From Halichondria panicea (taxonomy: Eukaryota; Porifera; Demospongiae; Suberitida; Halichondriidae): DNA of 64,000 nucleotides. The DNA is taken from positions 4,896,571-4,960,570 of the forward strand of contig NC_087380.1 in the NCBI RefSeq assembly GCF_963675165.1, written 5' to 3'. Made by a program: the position numbers and the translations under genes. Shown piece after piece: positions 8,830-22,467 of the stretch. The first letter of the stretch is position 1. Every line of letters starts with the position of its first letter. The notes beneath the pieces were generated by a model. The model did not search any database. It saw nothing but the letters and a program-made list of their open reading frames with translations, and had not been told where the DNA came from.

Positions 8830-11800
8830 GAAGAATTTGTGGTGTCCCCTCAGTCCATCCTCAACTATGTAGAGGTTTCATTCATTAAAAAATTTGTAGC
8901 TGCAATCAACAAAGTAGTCAAGCTTGTCAAACAGAAAAGGTTCATAATTATCCGTACTGTTTAATTCATTTTATATGTGATGTTGATTCTGTGATTTGAT
9001 TGCAATGAATTTTATATCTCCCTGTTTTCCTTCACCCAGGCTCAAGGCGGTAACTATGGAGAATGAGGGTGGTGAGGAGACTACTCAAAAGGATGATGGA
9101 GAAACAGAGCAAGGTAGAGTGTTGTTGTTGTAGCTAGAGTAGTGCAGGAATGCGTATGGAGTTCTAACTATGTGTGGTATGTGCTTGGAATGAATTGTCT
9201 TGCAAAATACGTGATAATAATCCCCTACTACCCTTGTAGCTGTCACGCCCCCTGACGAAGATGAAGATGAAGATCTCTCAGATATGGAGGAGGGGGAGGG
9301 TGATGCAACTGCTTCCAAGCAACTAGCCAAGAAACAGCAGGTGCATATGTAGTAGGCATATAGGCATAGCTGGCTTTCACCATGCCTCGATTCATCCACA
9401 CATTTTTTAACAAAGATGTATACATGTATTAAAAATTCGTTATGATAATCTGATGTCAAAGTATTGACCATTCATGCTTTGCCGTACAACACACAGCAAA
9501 GCACTTATGAGGATCCCGGTGACTCAGACGTTGAAGTGATGGTCACCGATAATGATGGTTAGTGGGTTAGGTTTGTGCATATTTACATTCAGGCACTTCA
9601 CGAGCATTTTAATTTGGTCATTTGATTCAACACGCTATTAACCATTCATCTCCAATGACATGCACAAACAATATTATCGAATGTGCCTTCTGTCAACACA
9701 GGTGACTTCTCTGACGAAGAAGAAACCCCAATTAGTGTTGTTGGAGGCTCGAAAGAAAACGAAGAGTCAGATATGGAAGAGAGTGTTGTGGATAAGAAAG
9801 CTTTCATGGACAAGGATAGGATTCAGGTAAATATAGTGTGTTAATTATTTTTGTACCTGTTTTCAAGTTATTCAGTAGTTAATAAACTGTGTGTCCTACC
9901 TCACAGCAAGTGCTAGAGAGCAATCGCTACGTTGTGGATTACGAGTACGACTCTGTGGATGAGCTTTGGTGCCAGTTCACCCTCAAAGTAAGCAATATCT
10001 ACTTTGTTTTCCATGAACGTTTCGTTTTGGTGTACTGATTGAAGCAAGCAATGCTAGTAAATGTTTTTTAATAACCTGAAGCGCGTTGGTGGCGCCATGG
10101 TAGTCTGTCAGTGTGTGTGTGTGTGTGTTTGAGGTACCTTCTAGCGTTTATAGGCTTGATAATTATAGTGGTAATTAACAAAGCTATGTTATCAATGACA
10201 GCTAGCGAAAGCCAGGCTAGGAAGTTTGCATGTTGGTTTTACATAATTATGTGTATTATATCTATCCACATGTATAAAAGGCTTTAAATTATGTGTGCTT
10301 ACAAAGACTACTGGTTAAACTTTGCTGTAAGGTTTATATCCAGAAACTGAGTTTCAACATAATTTGGCTGTTTAGCCGTGTTAGTTGCCAGGTTTTATCA
10401 CGTCATACTGCGTGCTACTTAATTGTTATCCCCTGCTCCTAAGGTATAGTGATCATTCACATTGCCTCTGAGTGTGACAAAATAAGGCTGCTAGAGAATG
10501 TGAATTTGTGTACCACATGTGTAATCACAATTTCCTGTTTATTGTTATACCTTTCCCACCTAGTTTCCTCTACTGAACAGTAAAGTCATGTTAACTTCAG
10601 TTATGGACAAGCTGGCACCAAAAGTAAGTGTCTTAATTGATTGTTAGTATCTGTGTAGTCCGAGTCAGCTCACCTGGATGCCATATAGCGCAGGGTTTTT
10701 AGCAAGGATAGCTTTAATAGTGGCAGATTAAAGCTTCGTTGTCGAAAGAAGCTTACCTAACACATTGGCTGTGCTAGGTAAATGAACGTGGCTTAATTCG
10801 AGTCACGCATTAGGTCTACTCATCCGCACTAGACAAGCCACGTGGAGGCATATTTGTTTTCATGGGAAGACTCTAGGGTTCTTTGATGGCTCTTTTATGT
10901 GACTCTCAGTGTGTGCACCTGTCAGCCACGTTCAAGTCTGATTCTGATATTTCTCATTGTACATTAGTTTCGTTTCCCCTGTTAGTTACTGCTAGGTTCC
11001 CATGCATGTTCATATATACAACACTCTGGTTGTGAGATTCAATGTATTGTTCATTGCCGAGGTATGTGCACACTCAGCATAGCATTGCATAGGCATTTTC
11101 TACTCTATTAGCACGTAGTACTATTTTGTAATTAGTGTTGACTTTGCATAAGGAATATTTTGATGTGCTTACAGTTCTTTTTGTAGAAACTCAAGTTTTC
11201 CAATTTTCCGTTTTTGCTTTTGTCAGTTTGTGCTATCTTCTTCAGTTGTTGTTTACATTCACACACAGTCTGTAGTGTGGGAGACCTCAATGATTAACAG
11301 GGGCTACCTTTCTGAGAGCACTGAGCCAGGAGAGACTGGGCTATGGCGTCTCAAAACCGATGGTGTCAATCTGCAGGTGTTGTGGAGCTACCCTGAAGTG
11401 TTGGATCTTAGCAGAGCTTATACCAATAACATTCACGCCATGGCTAACACATATGGGATAGAGGCCGCATGCAAGAGCATCATCAAGGTTTGCTGATTAT
11501 TATAACATCTGAATTTTGTAGGTGTGCTAATCCGTGCCAAATACGATGTGTTATTTATAGTAGCTATTATGTGAGCACATTTCTTGTCTAGTGTGCATGC
11601 TGCCAATTACATTGGCATAGTGTGTCCTCCACTAACTTGTGTCTCGCCAGTACAGTAGTCTGTATTCAACTGCATAATGCCACACAATAAACTGCCTCAA
11701 TGGTTATTGCTGCAATAATTATACACGTAGGCTCATGTACATTATTAACCCGAGGCACGTGGGGGGCCACGAGTTATTATCGTCTGGTCTGTTCGTGTAT

Positions 11801-12576
11801 TCTGAGTCTGCTCACCTGGATGCCATAGCACTGCGTTTAAATCCTAGTAACTTCGTTTACAATCATGGGAAAAGACTCTAGGCTTCTTTTGGCTATAATT
11901 ATATACTGTGAGCCTACTCCGGTACCACTGCATGTCAGGCTGGTGTCCTACTAACCAGGCCTCTTTGTTTGTTCTGTAATCCTACTCTAGGTTCTAGGAC
12001 TCAGTGCATGTCCGGTGCCTTATTTGTAGACTTCTTTCGCTGGACTCTGCTGTGATCCTAGTCCTAGTGCATGTACCACTGCTGTTTTCAAGGCCTTTGT
12101 CATGTAGCGTTTAATCATAGTTTAGGTAATCGCTGCATGCTATATAGGTTTCCCTGTATTTGTACAACAATCTGGTTACGACGTGTAAAACCGCCGAGGA
12201 TTTAGCATTTCATGTTCATTAATTTTGACCAAACACCCCCTTCGTTCTGTTTTGACTCAGAATTTGCATTTATCTGTCACAGGAGATATCAGGTGTGTTC
12301 AGAGTATACGGAATCGCAGTGGACCCAAGACACCTCTCCTTAATTGCTGATTACATGACGTTTGAAGGCTCATATAAACCATTCAACAGGATCGGAATTC
12401 AGGGAAACAGCTCACCATTTCAAAAAATGAGTTTTGAAACTACTATGAACTTTTTGAAGAATGCCACGATAACTGGAGAGAGTGATTCAATCAAGTCTCC
12501 GTCAGCTTGCCTCGTAACTGGCCGAGTGGTGCATGGTGGTACAGGAAGCTTTGAACTGTTGCAGTCTTTGATTTGA
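8830..12576 (+). CDS. POLR1A: RNA polymerase I largest subunit, C-terminal exons only (partial)
   Basis: Nine exons joined in phase: 8830-8939, 9040-9113, 9240-9340, 9497-9557, 9702-9826, 9907-9987, 10564-10623, 11269-11487 and 12283-12576, giving 374 residues to the stop. All introns are GT-AG. The last exons match the end of RPA194 closely: [20 protein letters not shown], then [20 protein letters not shown]; upstream are [16 protein letters not shown] and LWCQFTLK. The middle exons encode the acidic linker rich in Asp and Glu typical of Pol I large subunits. This region belongs to the jaw and C-terminal cleft of the enzyme that transcribes pre-rRNA in the nucleolus. The catalytic core, including the metal-binding aspartate loop, is missing from the window. 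The first exon opens with an acceptor, so transcription must start upstream, or this is a truncated copy. The open frame and intact splice sites argue against an old pseudogene. A variant poly(A) signal ATTAAA lies at 12610-12615. Confidence 0.9.
10660..10860. repeat. Dispersed repeat R2 fragment in a POLR1A intron
   Basis: It carries AGTCAGCTCACCTGGATGCC, a phrase shared with 11805-11825, 16210-16245 and, reversed, 16918-16945, 27290-27310 and 27430-27450. It is a degraded copy of the inverted-repeat family best seen at 16160-17007. Confidence 0.55.
11745..11900. repeat. Dispersed repeat R2, left end, in the last POLR1A intron
   Basis: It begins TTAACCCGAGGCACGTGG and continues to CTGAGTCTGCTCACCTGGAT. 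This is the same terminus that appears reversed as GTGCCTCGGGTTAA at about 16994-17007. It is probably one end of a truncated element. Confidence 0.6.
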
Positions 12577-13439
12577 TATGAACAACAGTTTTGCTGTGAT
12601 ATTATTATTATTAAATTTGCTGTGTCTCATCTGTTAATGATGCATGTGTGTGAACTGATGATGCATGTCTGTGATGATGTCTATAGCTGAAATGCCAAGC
12701 ATTCCAAGTACACCCTAATACGGTTATTCATGGCCTTATAAACCACAAGTAGAACTTAAGAGTGGGATTGCTCAAACCACTCTGCTTTGTGTGGTACTTT
12801 CACGAAGGAGTGTGCTGGCAGTGTAGCTTCCCTCAAATTCCTCAAGGTAAGTGAATTTGCTAGACAATGACCGTTTATGGGCATGACCATCTAGCTAACT
12901 GGTTTACAGGCATTCCGATGTAATAGAGCCCTTACATGTTGACTCTGTTAATAGTGGGAGGCTGTGTAGAAATGCATAACTACGGTAGGGTCATGGTCAG
13001 TTGCAGTAGATCTACTGTTCAAGACAGCAGACTCATTTTATAGGAGCTAGCAATTAGCTCTTTGCAGTCCAATATCCCAGTGCTGTCAGTATTATAATAT
13101 AGAGATCAGCCATAGCGTTTGAACTCAAGATTGAAAATGTGAGTTTACACATAGATGTCCCTCTGATTAACAATAATTATGTAGACGAATTCATAGTGTG
13201 TTATATATAAGATCGCTTTACATGCATGCATTTCCACGTGCCAGTCATTTTTTAAGTAGTGTGTTTACACTACCTACTACAGTCATGTAGTTTGCTGTGT
13301 CTACTGGTTTGCATGCAATGAAATCTCCAAGCAATTAGAAGTATCAATATTATTTTAAGTTAGTGTGCTAGATATTCTGCATGTAAGCTGTCAGGTATAT
13401 TAAGCAATTGTCTATTCCACCAGGAACTCATTACTTGGG
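12577..13439. other. Spacer between POLR1A and filamin, with a probable filamin 5' untranslated exon
   Basis: A strong donor (CTCAAG followed by GTAAGT) at 12846/12847 and an acceptor (CCACCAG) ending at 13423 suggest a 5' untranslated exon ending at 12846, a 577-base intron, and a second exon that begins 16 bases before the filamin ATG. The exon's 5' edge is not visible. The rest is AT-rich and non-coding. Confidence 0.45.
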
Positions 13440-16400
13440 ATGGCAAGTGAAAAGCATTTGGATGCAGAGTGGAAACGCATCCAGAAGAAAACATTCACTC
13501 GATGGTGCAACGAGCATCTAAAGTCAAAACTACTCAAAATTGAGGAGCTCAATGCTGATCTATCTGATGGCGTCAAGATGATTGTTTTGTTGGAACTTCT
13601 CTCTCAAAAGAAGCTTGGGCGTTATAACAAAAAACCTCGTGTGAGGGCGCAGAAGATGGAAAACGCTGAAGTGGCTCTCAAGTTCATTACAGTGACAGAG
13701 AGGATTCGCCTAGTTAACATAGGTAAGTAAAGGAACTTGACTCTATGCGCGCACATCTTACCTACGGAATCACATATATATATGCATAATTATATTAAGT
13801 GTTGCAATCTGAGACCCACTTGGCTTAGAATTTCAATTTGAGCTATAAGCAAATTCGAGTGTTAGCAATTCCAACTTCAAACAATCATATCCTGGTCATA
13901 GAATAAAGTACATGTAGATGTATGTGCATGCGCATGCTCAGCATAGCATTGCAGGAATTTTCTACTCTATCAGCATGTATATAGATCTCAAATCCTTTAG
14001 ATCAGCCAAGTGGTCCTTTTTCTGAGATTGTATCACCAGTATAGTTAGCTGTGTCCTCAACGCTTTGATTATAGTATGTATATTCACAGTAGGAATAAGT
14101 ACTGTATAATCTGCTTAATAAGCGCACATGAACTAATAGGCGCATACTGGTTAGCAGACCAAGAGCCTTGATAGAAGGCACGTGGTTTTCTGCACAGTTC
14201 TCTGCCCAACAGCTGGTCTCCACACTTCTTTATAGACGTTAAGTCTCTTTCACTACCAGTAGCTGTGTTACTGCTGTCAGATATGACTATAGACTTCTTA
14301 CAGACAAACGATCGAGCTAGCTAAGGGAGATTTGCTTCATTGAAACGTCATGGGCGTGGTTAATCTCTATAAGCGCGTCTGGATAATAGAGGCTTGCTCT
14401 TTTCCCTATAGGCGCATGCGCTTACTAACCAGATTATACGGTAATACATGTAGTCACTGTGCTTCTGCAGGTGCTGGTGACATTGTAGATGGAAACCTGA
14501 AGCTGATCCTTGGTCTAATTTGGACTCTAATCCTGCACTACCAGATCAGCATGGGCTTTGGGCTAGATGATCAACCCAAGGGTGGCCCCACTCCAAAACA
14601 AGCACTCCTCAACTGGATCAATGTAAGTATCATTCTGCATGAGTTTACTGTGTATTGTGTAGCGGGTAATTATTTTATGTGGGGTAACTTTAAAAAATTT
14701 GTCGTTAGCTGATTACGACTTCATCACGTTGCACTGCATTGCATGTGTTCCGGTAATTTACGCCTACTAGTTTTCGTGGGGAATTTTTTGTCAAGGTCTA
14801 CTTGCCTACGAATTTTACCCGATGAAAATTACCTGCTATACAGTAAGTTGCTACGTGGGAGTGTCTATACATGAATATTTGGTGTATGCAGTTGTAAATA
14901 CTCTCTAGGTATGAATACAATAATCAGGCTGTCCCCCCACGTATAAATTCATGACTGTATAATTACATTAATTGTACCAATGGGGTAATAATTAAGTGTC
15001 TGAGGTGTACGTAGTTTTCTTTACTATTGGATCCTATCTCAATCAGGACCAATTGACTGACAGAGAAGTCAAGAACTTCACTTCTGACTGGAGCGATGGT
15101 ACCACGATTGCTGCTCTGGTGGATGCTCTAGCTCCTGGTCTCTGTCCGGAGTATGCCATCATGAACCCTCAAAAGCCGCTGGAAAATGCCTCTCACGCTA
15201 TGAAGCTGGCAGAGGACTGGCTGGATGTGCCACAGGTACGCTCAACAATTATTCTTGGGTTGTGTTATGTTAGCAGCGTACAGGGTTAACCCACATGTCC
15301 ATAATTGGCACAGATGGATTGACGGTAATGGGAATTTGATTGCTTAATTGCATCGTGTGTAATGCGTGGTGTAGGAGCATCTTGCATATACCACTAATTA
15401 CTGGGTGAAAACAACCAGATTAATAATAGTGTCATGTACATGTACATAGATCAGGGTTTCATACAGGATTTTTAGCTTGGGAGAGGGAAACGCTTAATTC
15501 AGGGGGGTCCAGGGGGTCGTTCCCCGGACAAATTTTTATTATCTGAGGTTGCAATTTGGTTCTTTTACAAAAATCATACATTTTGTATGACATCATTCGG
15601 AGGGAATCCCAGGGCGCCCCCCCCCCCTCTCTATGAAGTCCTGTAGACCGTAATCTAGTTTCTCCAGATTTTAGAACAGAATAAAGATATATAAATCCAT
15701 ACACAGTTAGTACTTGTACTAAAGCGGTGCTGTAACTACTAGTTGCTAGCTGCACTACCCAAGAATATAGCGAACAGGAAGGTATCCTAAGTTTGTCTTG
15801 TAAAGCTATAAATTGGTGTTTTTTCTCTCGATATGTCTCAAATATGGCTAACAGTGGCTAATACACATGCATCTCTCTATGTTGAGTCTTGATGAGTCCA
15901 ACATTTTTTCAATCCAGCCCAACCCTATTAATTAGCACTATGAATTAGCACTGGGTGCCACTAGTTGGTGTAAGGGATGACAATCAACACTAGTACTAAT
16001 GTACGTCCCTGCTGACGGTGGAAATCGTGTTTATATAGTTACATAGAATGCATCATAACCATAAGGTGGCTCAATAAAAGAGCTACCACCGCCTGCTCCA
16101 TTTACTACAGTCCTTGAATCTGCAACATGTGGAGCAAATAATTATGTGGACTTGATGGTCAATCTGAGGGGCCGCGGGTTGTAATAGCTAGTCTGTTTGT
16201 CTGTCTGTTTGTGCTTCTGAGTCTGCTCACCTGGACGCCAAGTGGTGTTTACAGCATCGATAGCCTCAACATACTTAGGCATAAAAGTTTCTTCATCGAA
16301 TAAAAGCGCGCAAAAGCTGAACTTGTGCGTTGGCTATTCAATCCAGACAGTTTTGGAACGTACATACATATCTTTTAAGGATAATTTGTCCGATGACGTG

Positions 16401-19400
16401 GCAATGCCATAGAAACTATAATGTTCGTGGATAACTTGATTGTATGTGTAAAGAGTATGATGTCCGCTAACTCAAGGTGGTACATGAATGGAAGGGGGGC
16501 TAAGCAGCCTAGTGCTTAGGTGGGTTCGGGAGGGGGAGCATCATTCTCCTGCCCCACTGGAGGAGAAAGTCAAAAAGAGTATATAACATAAAAGTTTAGC
16601 ACAATAATTAAATCATTCTCATAAAGTTTAGTCTAGCTCTTAAATACACCTTCCTGCTTCAACACAGTACTTGTTGGCTGATTCGTACTCGCAGCCATTT
16701 TGCTCTTCAGTCAGAAGTCAGAAACTAGAGCACTGAAGTGCAAACCCTCTGCGTTAATTTGAGGTTTTAGTGAGTCTACAGCCTCGAGTCAAAGCCACGT
16801 GTACATCTGATTCTTAGCTTTTGCTCGTTTTTATTCGACAATGAATCTTTAACATCAAAATCTGCCAAAAACTACTACCGTATTGTGTTGAGGCTATCCA
16901 TGGTACAAACACAGTGCCATCGCATCCAGGTGAGTAGACTCAGAATATACACAGACAGACAGACAGACTGACCGACTACTATAACCCGTGGCGTGCCTCG
17001 GGTTAACTAGATGATTTGCTATGTGATCCAGTTTAAGAGTAATACCATACTCATAAATACATGTGTGACGCGTTAGAAAGTTTGAAAATAGATGACGCTA
17101 CAAAAAATTCTGAAGAGACTGCAACAGCCTTCACTGTAGTTTGCAAATCCAAGAAAATGTGGCTAGAAGCCTGCTAGAGAATTACAACCGTTGAGCTGGA
17201 ATACACACACACAGTCAGCTTTACCGTATTTCTCGTGCGGCTACGCCTCTAGGTATGATGATTGCTGGCATTTTATCAGATTTCGATGTTATAGGGTGCA
17301 TGCATGGTATGCATGAGTAGAGGAGTTTGAATGTCACAATGATGCTACGTACCGTACGTAGATTGAATTTGTCTCCTAAACTGATTTTTGGCACTCAGGA
17401 TGAGAATCTTTATTTCTCAAATCACACAAACATTACCAACAGTTTACTTAAGCAACGGTAGCTGTTTTAAGTTGCATTATATACTTTGACAATTGACAAG
17501 GATCGAGAAGCTTGCTGAACCTCACTCAAATCATGCTATCATCAACCTTCTTTTTCGCTATATAAAATAAAAATCCCATCCTTTTTGGTGTTGGTCTCTA
17601 CAGTACGTTTTTTGATATTATGTAGCATTTGCAATTCATGATGGAGTCTCTTGTTAATATTCTCTATTTTCCACAGGTACTTGGACCAGAGGACATGGTA
17701 AACCCTCATGTGGACGAGCTCAGTATGATGACTTACCTTTCGCAATTTCCCGATGCTAAACTCAAACCAGGAGCTCCAATCAGCAAGAAGAAGCTCAAAA
17801 AAGGCGATCCGAACAAAGTTAAAGTGTACGGTCCTGGTGTGGAAGAACATGGTCTAGATACAAATGCTTCTGCTGCTGACTTTACTGTCGACACTCGCGG
17901 TGCAGGCGATGGCACTATCACAGCAACTGTCACTGGACCAGATGGCCCTGTCGAGTGTGTCATTCAACCTCAGAAAAACGGCACAAACAAGTGCTCATAC
18001 GTACCGAATCAGGAAGGAGACTACACTGTTGGCGTTGAGTTCAATGGATTTCCAGTAGGAAAGAGCCCTTACAATGTTCATGTGTCTCCAGGAGTTGATG
18101 CTAGTGTCTGCATGGCATACGGTCCTGGACTTGAAGCAACAGATTTGAGAGCAGGGTCCCCTACTGACTTTTGGGTGGAAACAGCTGGTGCTGGTGATGG
18201 ACAACTAGGCGTGGTCGTCAAAGGACCAAAGGGCTCCATTGCCTCAAAAGAACTCAAAATTGACAAAGAAACTGATGACAAATACCACGTACAGTATATG
18301 TCTCAGGAAGTAGGACCACACACAATCGAAGTTACCTACGCAGGGTTGCACATCCCAGACAGTCCTTTCAAAGTGCGAATCGGATCAGATCGACCCAATG
18401 CAAAGAAGTGCAAAGCCGAGGGGCCAGGAATTGAAGAGACGGGAATGGAAATCAACAAAGAGACATGGTTTGACGTGCACACAAAAGGAGCTGGGCGCGG
18501 AGATTTGTCTGTTCACATCAAAGGACCTCACGGTACTGAAGAAATGAAGCAAGAAAACTTAGAGCGAGGTCTCGACCACTTTACCTACACCCCAACACAG
18601 AGTGGAGAATATGTTATCACTATCAAATATGGTGGAGACAACATTCCAGGGAGCAGATTCAGGGTTCAGGTTGAGCCTCCGACAGATCCTAGCAAATGTG
18701 TTGCTTTTGGTCCTGGTTTATCCCCACATGGTGTTCGGGTTAACGACCCAGCCAAATTTACCGTTCGTACCAAAGATGCTGGCCATGGCGAGGTGGATGT
18801 CAATATAACAGGCCCCAACGGTGAAGTACCGTATGAAGTTGAGAAGTCACCTTATACCTACAACTACACCTATCAAGCGACTGAGCCTGGAAATTATATA
18901 GTTGACGTCAAGTTTACAGGAGAGCACGTACCAAACAGTCCTTTTCCTGTTGCGATCTCAGATGCTAACAAGGTCACTATTGCTGGCCCCGGGATGGATG
19001 GAGAGTGTCTTCCAGTGTCTGCTCCTCTGGTGTATCAAGTAGATGCTCGCAATGCTGGCCCTGGGGAGGTCAAATGCACTGTTCAAAATAGAGAATCGTT
19101 GCAACATAGTGAAGAACAAACAGACTCAGCTGACGGTCCCAAGGTTATTGCAAATGGCGATGGAACATTCATGATTAAGTACACACCTACAATGCCCGGT
19201 CTGCAGAAGATGAACGTTACATTTGGAGAGGCTACTGTGCCTGAGACTCCCCTGCGGTTGAGTATATTTGATCCAAATGAGGTCCAAGCTTATGGTCCAG
19301 GGCTTGAAGACGGCAATAAATCTGGAGAAAAGACAGACTTTACAGTTGATATGCGTACAGCGGGAGAAGGACAGCTAGATGTCACAATAGAAGGACCTCA

Positions 19401-22400
19401 AACTACACCGATCACTATAAAAGATCAAGCTAATAACGTGGTCAAATGTGAATACACTCCAGATTCCCCTGGAGACTATGTCATCAATGTTAAGTACGGA
19501 GATGCACACGTTCCCAATAGTCCTTTCCATGTGAGCGCTCGACCATCAACTGATCCCAGTGTAGTCAAGGCATATGGCCCTGGTCTGGAATCTGGTCTCA
19601 CAACTGATATGTGGGCAGAATTTTTTGTTGATTACAAGAAAGCTGGAGACGGAGAGCCTCAAGTTACTGTCAATGGGCCAGGTGGTGGTGAAAATGTTGA
19701 AAAAGAGCAAATTGAAGACGGCCTCCAGAAGTATCGTTATTATATCGATCCAGATGAGGCTGGTGACTACAAAATTGACATTGCATACGCTGATGAGCCC
19801 ATCCCAGGCAGCCCATTCAATATTCAAGTTGATTGGAAGACAGATCCAACTAGAGTGAAAGCATATGGTCCTGGTCTTGAAGGTGGAAACACAGGGGAAT
19901 GGACTGAGTTCACTGTTGACATGACCAAAGCTGGCGACGGTAGTCTTGATCTTCAGATTGAAGGCCCGTGTGAGGCCGAAGTGAATGTGGAAGATCACGA
20001 AGACGGTACTGCTTCTGTCAAATACCTGCCGAAACAACCTGGAGAGTACAAAATCAATATATTCTTTGCCGACCAAGCTATCCCCGAGAGTCCATTTACA
20101 CCACAATTTGTTCCTGAAACCGATCCCAACAAAGTTCTAGCTTATGGTCCTGGACTGAAGCATGATGGTGTCAAAATTGGTGATCCTGGAGATTTTGTCA
20201 TAGACACAAGAGCCGCTGGAGCGGGTGCTGTGGACGTGAGTATCGATGGTCCTTATTGGAGAGGGCGTGCTCCAACACCTCAAGCCAACACTCCTTCTCC
20301 TGGACCTGGAAGTCGACCTGGCTCAACAAGTGGTGTACGACGAAAATCCATTAGTTCTGCAGCCAAGCCCAAGATTACAAGCAACAACGACGATACTTAC
20401 AATGTTGTCTACAATCCTCGCAAAGTAGGTACATACAAGGTCAATGTATACTTTGCAGACCAATCTATCTCTGACTCACCATATGAGGTGAATATCACAG
20501 ATCCGAGCAAAGTCCTTGTAAAGGGACCTGGCTTCGATGAGAATGGTGAAAAATATGAAGAAATCCCACTCATTTCAATCTCCAATAAAGAGCCTTTAAT
20601 ATGGACCATTGACTGTACTGAAGCTGGACCTGGTCCCATAGATGCAAAAATGTATGGAATGGATGGCACCGAGAAAGAAATACAGCTAGTCGAATGTGAA
20701 GAAGACGTTTACAGCCTCACTTACACACCAGACAAAGCTGGCCGCCATCGCCTTGTACTGAAATACTCTGGCAAAGAACTTCAACAAAGCCCACTCGATT
20801 TCTCCCTATCTGATTCCAGTCAAGTCAAAGTAACCGGGCCAGGCCTTGCAGGGGGAAGAATTGGAGAAGAGATTGTTATCGAAGTCGACTCCAGTAAAGC
20901 TGGTGATGGTGGTCTTGCTCTCTCACTATCTGGACCTTCACATGCTCCTATGAATTGTGATGATCACCAAGACGGAACAGCAACCTTAACTTTCATTCCG
21001 ACTGAGGCCGGCGAATACAAACTAGATGTTAAGTTCTCTGACGAGGATGTCCCTGGCTCGACATTTGGTATACCAATAATTGATCCCACTAAATGTTTAG
21101 CAACAGGCTCTGGAGTTACTGGTGAAGGAGCTCGTACTGGTCAACCTGCTCAAGTTTTTGTCGACACACGAGATTCCGGTCCTGCACCTGTTTCAGCAAC
21201 AGTTAAAAACCCATCTGGAAAGAGTTCAAGCATTGACTTTACTCCCACTGAAAAAGAAGGAGTATTTGTTGGCGACTACACCCCTGAAGAAGTCGGTGTC
21301 TATGATTTGGAAGTTACGTTTGCAAACGAGAGTCTTCATGATTCTCCATACAAAGTACCAATATGCAACCCTGATGCTGTTCAGCTTTCAGGTCCCGGTC
21401 TTGAGAGTGCTATAAAGGACATGCCCGGTGTGATTGATGTCTTTACAACCAATGCTGGCCCTGCTAACATCGGAGTTCAAGTAAAGAGTTTGAACGAAAA
21501 TGCTACTCCTGTAGAAGCTACAATTACAAAGGTTGATGATGACCACTACCAAATTGAGTACATTCCTCGAGATGCTAGTGACGTTGAATTGGATGTTACG
21601 TATGGTGGATTCCCTGTGACAGAGAAGAAAACAATACCAGTTTGTGACACTTCAATGGTAAAGGTGAACGGACCAGGAGTGGAGTCTGGCAACATAGCAA
21701 GGAAAGAAACTGAATTCACTGTTGATGCTACTGCTGCTGGTGTAGGAGATCTGGCTGTAGATATAGAGGACAAAGAGGGAAAACCAATCGCAGCAACAGT
21801 AACCGAGCTCGAACCTCGCAAGTGGCAAGTCAAATATGCACCAGAAGATGCGGGCACTCACCAAGTGAAAGTTGCATATGGCAACCATCCTGTGCAAGGC
21901 AGTCCTTTCGTTGTTGAAGTGTGTGATCCAGAAGTAGTAAACGCGTATGGACCTGGACTAGAAAAAGCCATCACTAATGAAGAAGCAAAATTCACGGTTG
22001 ATGCTACCAAAGCAGGTGAAGGGAATCTGGGATTGAAGATCCTTGGGCCTGGTGACTGCACCATTAACTGTGACGAAAAAGAGCCTGGCATATACGAGGT
22101 AGCATACATTGCACCCCGACCAGGAGTGTATGCGGTTGAGCTCACTTTTGATGACCATGACGTTCCCAACAGTCCATTTGAAGTGAAGTGTGTTAGGCCT
22201 CCACCTGATGCAAGCAAGTGCATTGTTCATGGTCTTGAGAATCCTGGCAGCTTCACAGTCGATTGCAGCGATGCTGGTGGGAGTGGTCTATTGGAAGTGG
22301 GCGTATCTGGAGCTTACGTTCCTGTGGAATTTGTCTCTGTGAAGCACAACGGCGATTACACGTTCAGCATATCGTACGACATTTCAGAGCCGGGAGAAAC

Positions 22401-22467
22401 AATGATCAGTGTAAAGTGGCACGGACAACACCTAACAGGCAGTCCTTTCACTGTGATTACCGAATAG
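13440..22467 (+). CDS. Filamin, actin-crosslinking protein with two CH domains and 16 Ig repeats
   Basis: Four coding exons in phase: 13440-13722, 14471-14622, 15047-15235 and 17677-22467, giving 1,804 residues. Residues about 10-120 form CH1 ([19 protein letters not shown]) and about 145-245 CH2 (ALLNWIN, then [10 protein letters not shown]), the F-actin-binding pair. From residue 252 on I count 16 filamin repeats, each opening with a form of DPxKVxAYGPGLE and closing with PxSPFxVxV. The family's vertebrate members have 24 repeats, so this is a shorter form. Repeat 9 is interrupted by a Pro/Ser-rich loop of about 40 residues with the basic motif VRRKSISS, possibly a hinge or phosphorylation site. 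The last repeat is the likely dimerisation repeat, by analogy with repeat 24. Filamins crosslink actin filaments and anchor membrane receptors. The tail is one 4.8 kb exon while the CH domains are split by introns. It is convergent with the midnolin gene. Confidence 0.96.
14655..14845. mobile_element. Inverted-repeat element of the CTATACGGTA family in a filamin intron
   Basis: The left end TGTAGCGGGTAATTATTTTA and the right end AAAATTACCTGCTATACAGT are diverged inverted repeats of the termini seen clearly at 39385-39585 and 39956-40153. It has no coding capacity. It is older than those copies, judging by the mismatches. Confidence 0.6.
16160..17007. mobile_element. Dispersed repeat R2, full inverted-repeat copy in filamin intron 3
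   Basis: The left end carries GGGGCCGCGGGTTGTAATAG, then a CTGTTTGTCTGT tract, then CTGAGTCTGCTCACCTGGAC. The right end is the reverse complement of this series: ATCCAGGTGAGTAGACTCAG, a GACAGACAGACA tract, then CTATAACCCGTGGCGTGCCT and CGGGTTAA. The arms are about 90 bases each. The interior has no long frame. Fragments of the same family are at 10660, 11745, 27290 and 27960. Confidence 0.65.
17092..17256 (-). repeat. Dispersed repeat family R1, fragment copy C
   Basis: Reverse-strand fragment matching R1 copies B and E: GAAGAGACTGCAACAGCCTT, then a CACACACA tract, then CGTGCGGCTACGCCTCTAGG. It lies in filamin intron 3, about 420 bases before the acceptor of exon 4. Confidence 0.65.

Noticed and set aside
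19546..20106. 186-codon minus-strand frame inside filamin
   Set aside because: Antisense shadow of the filamin exon, whose sense translation is clearly conserved.
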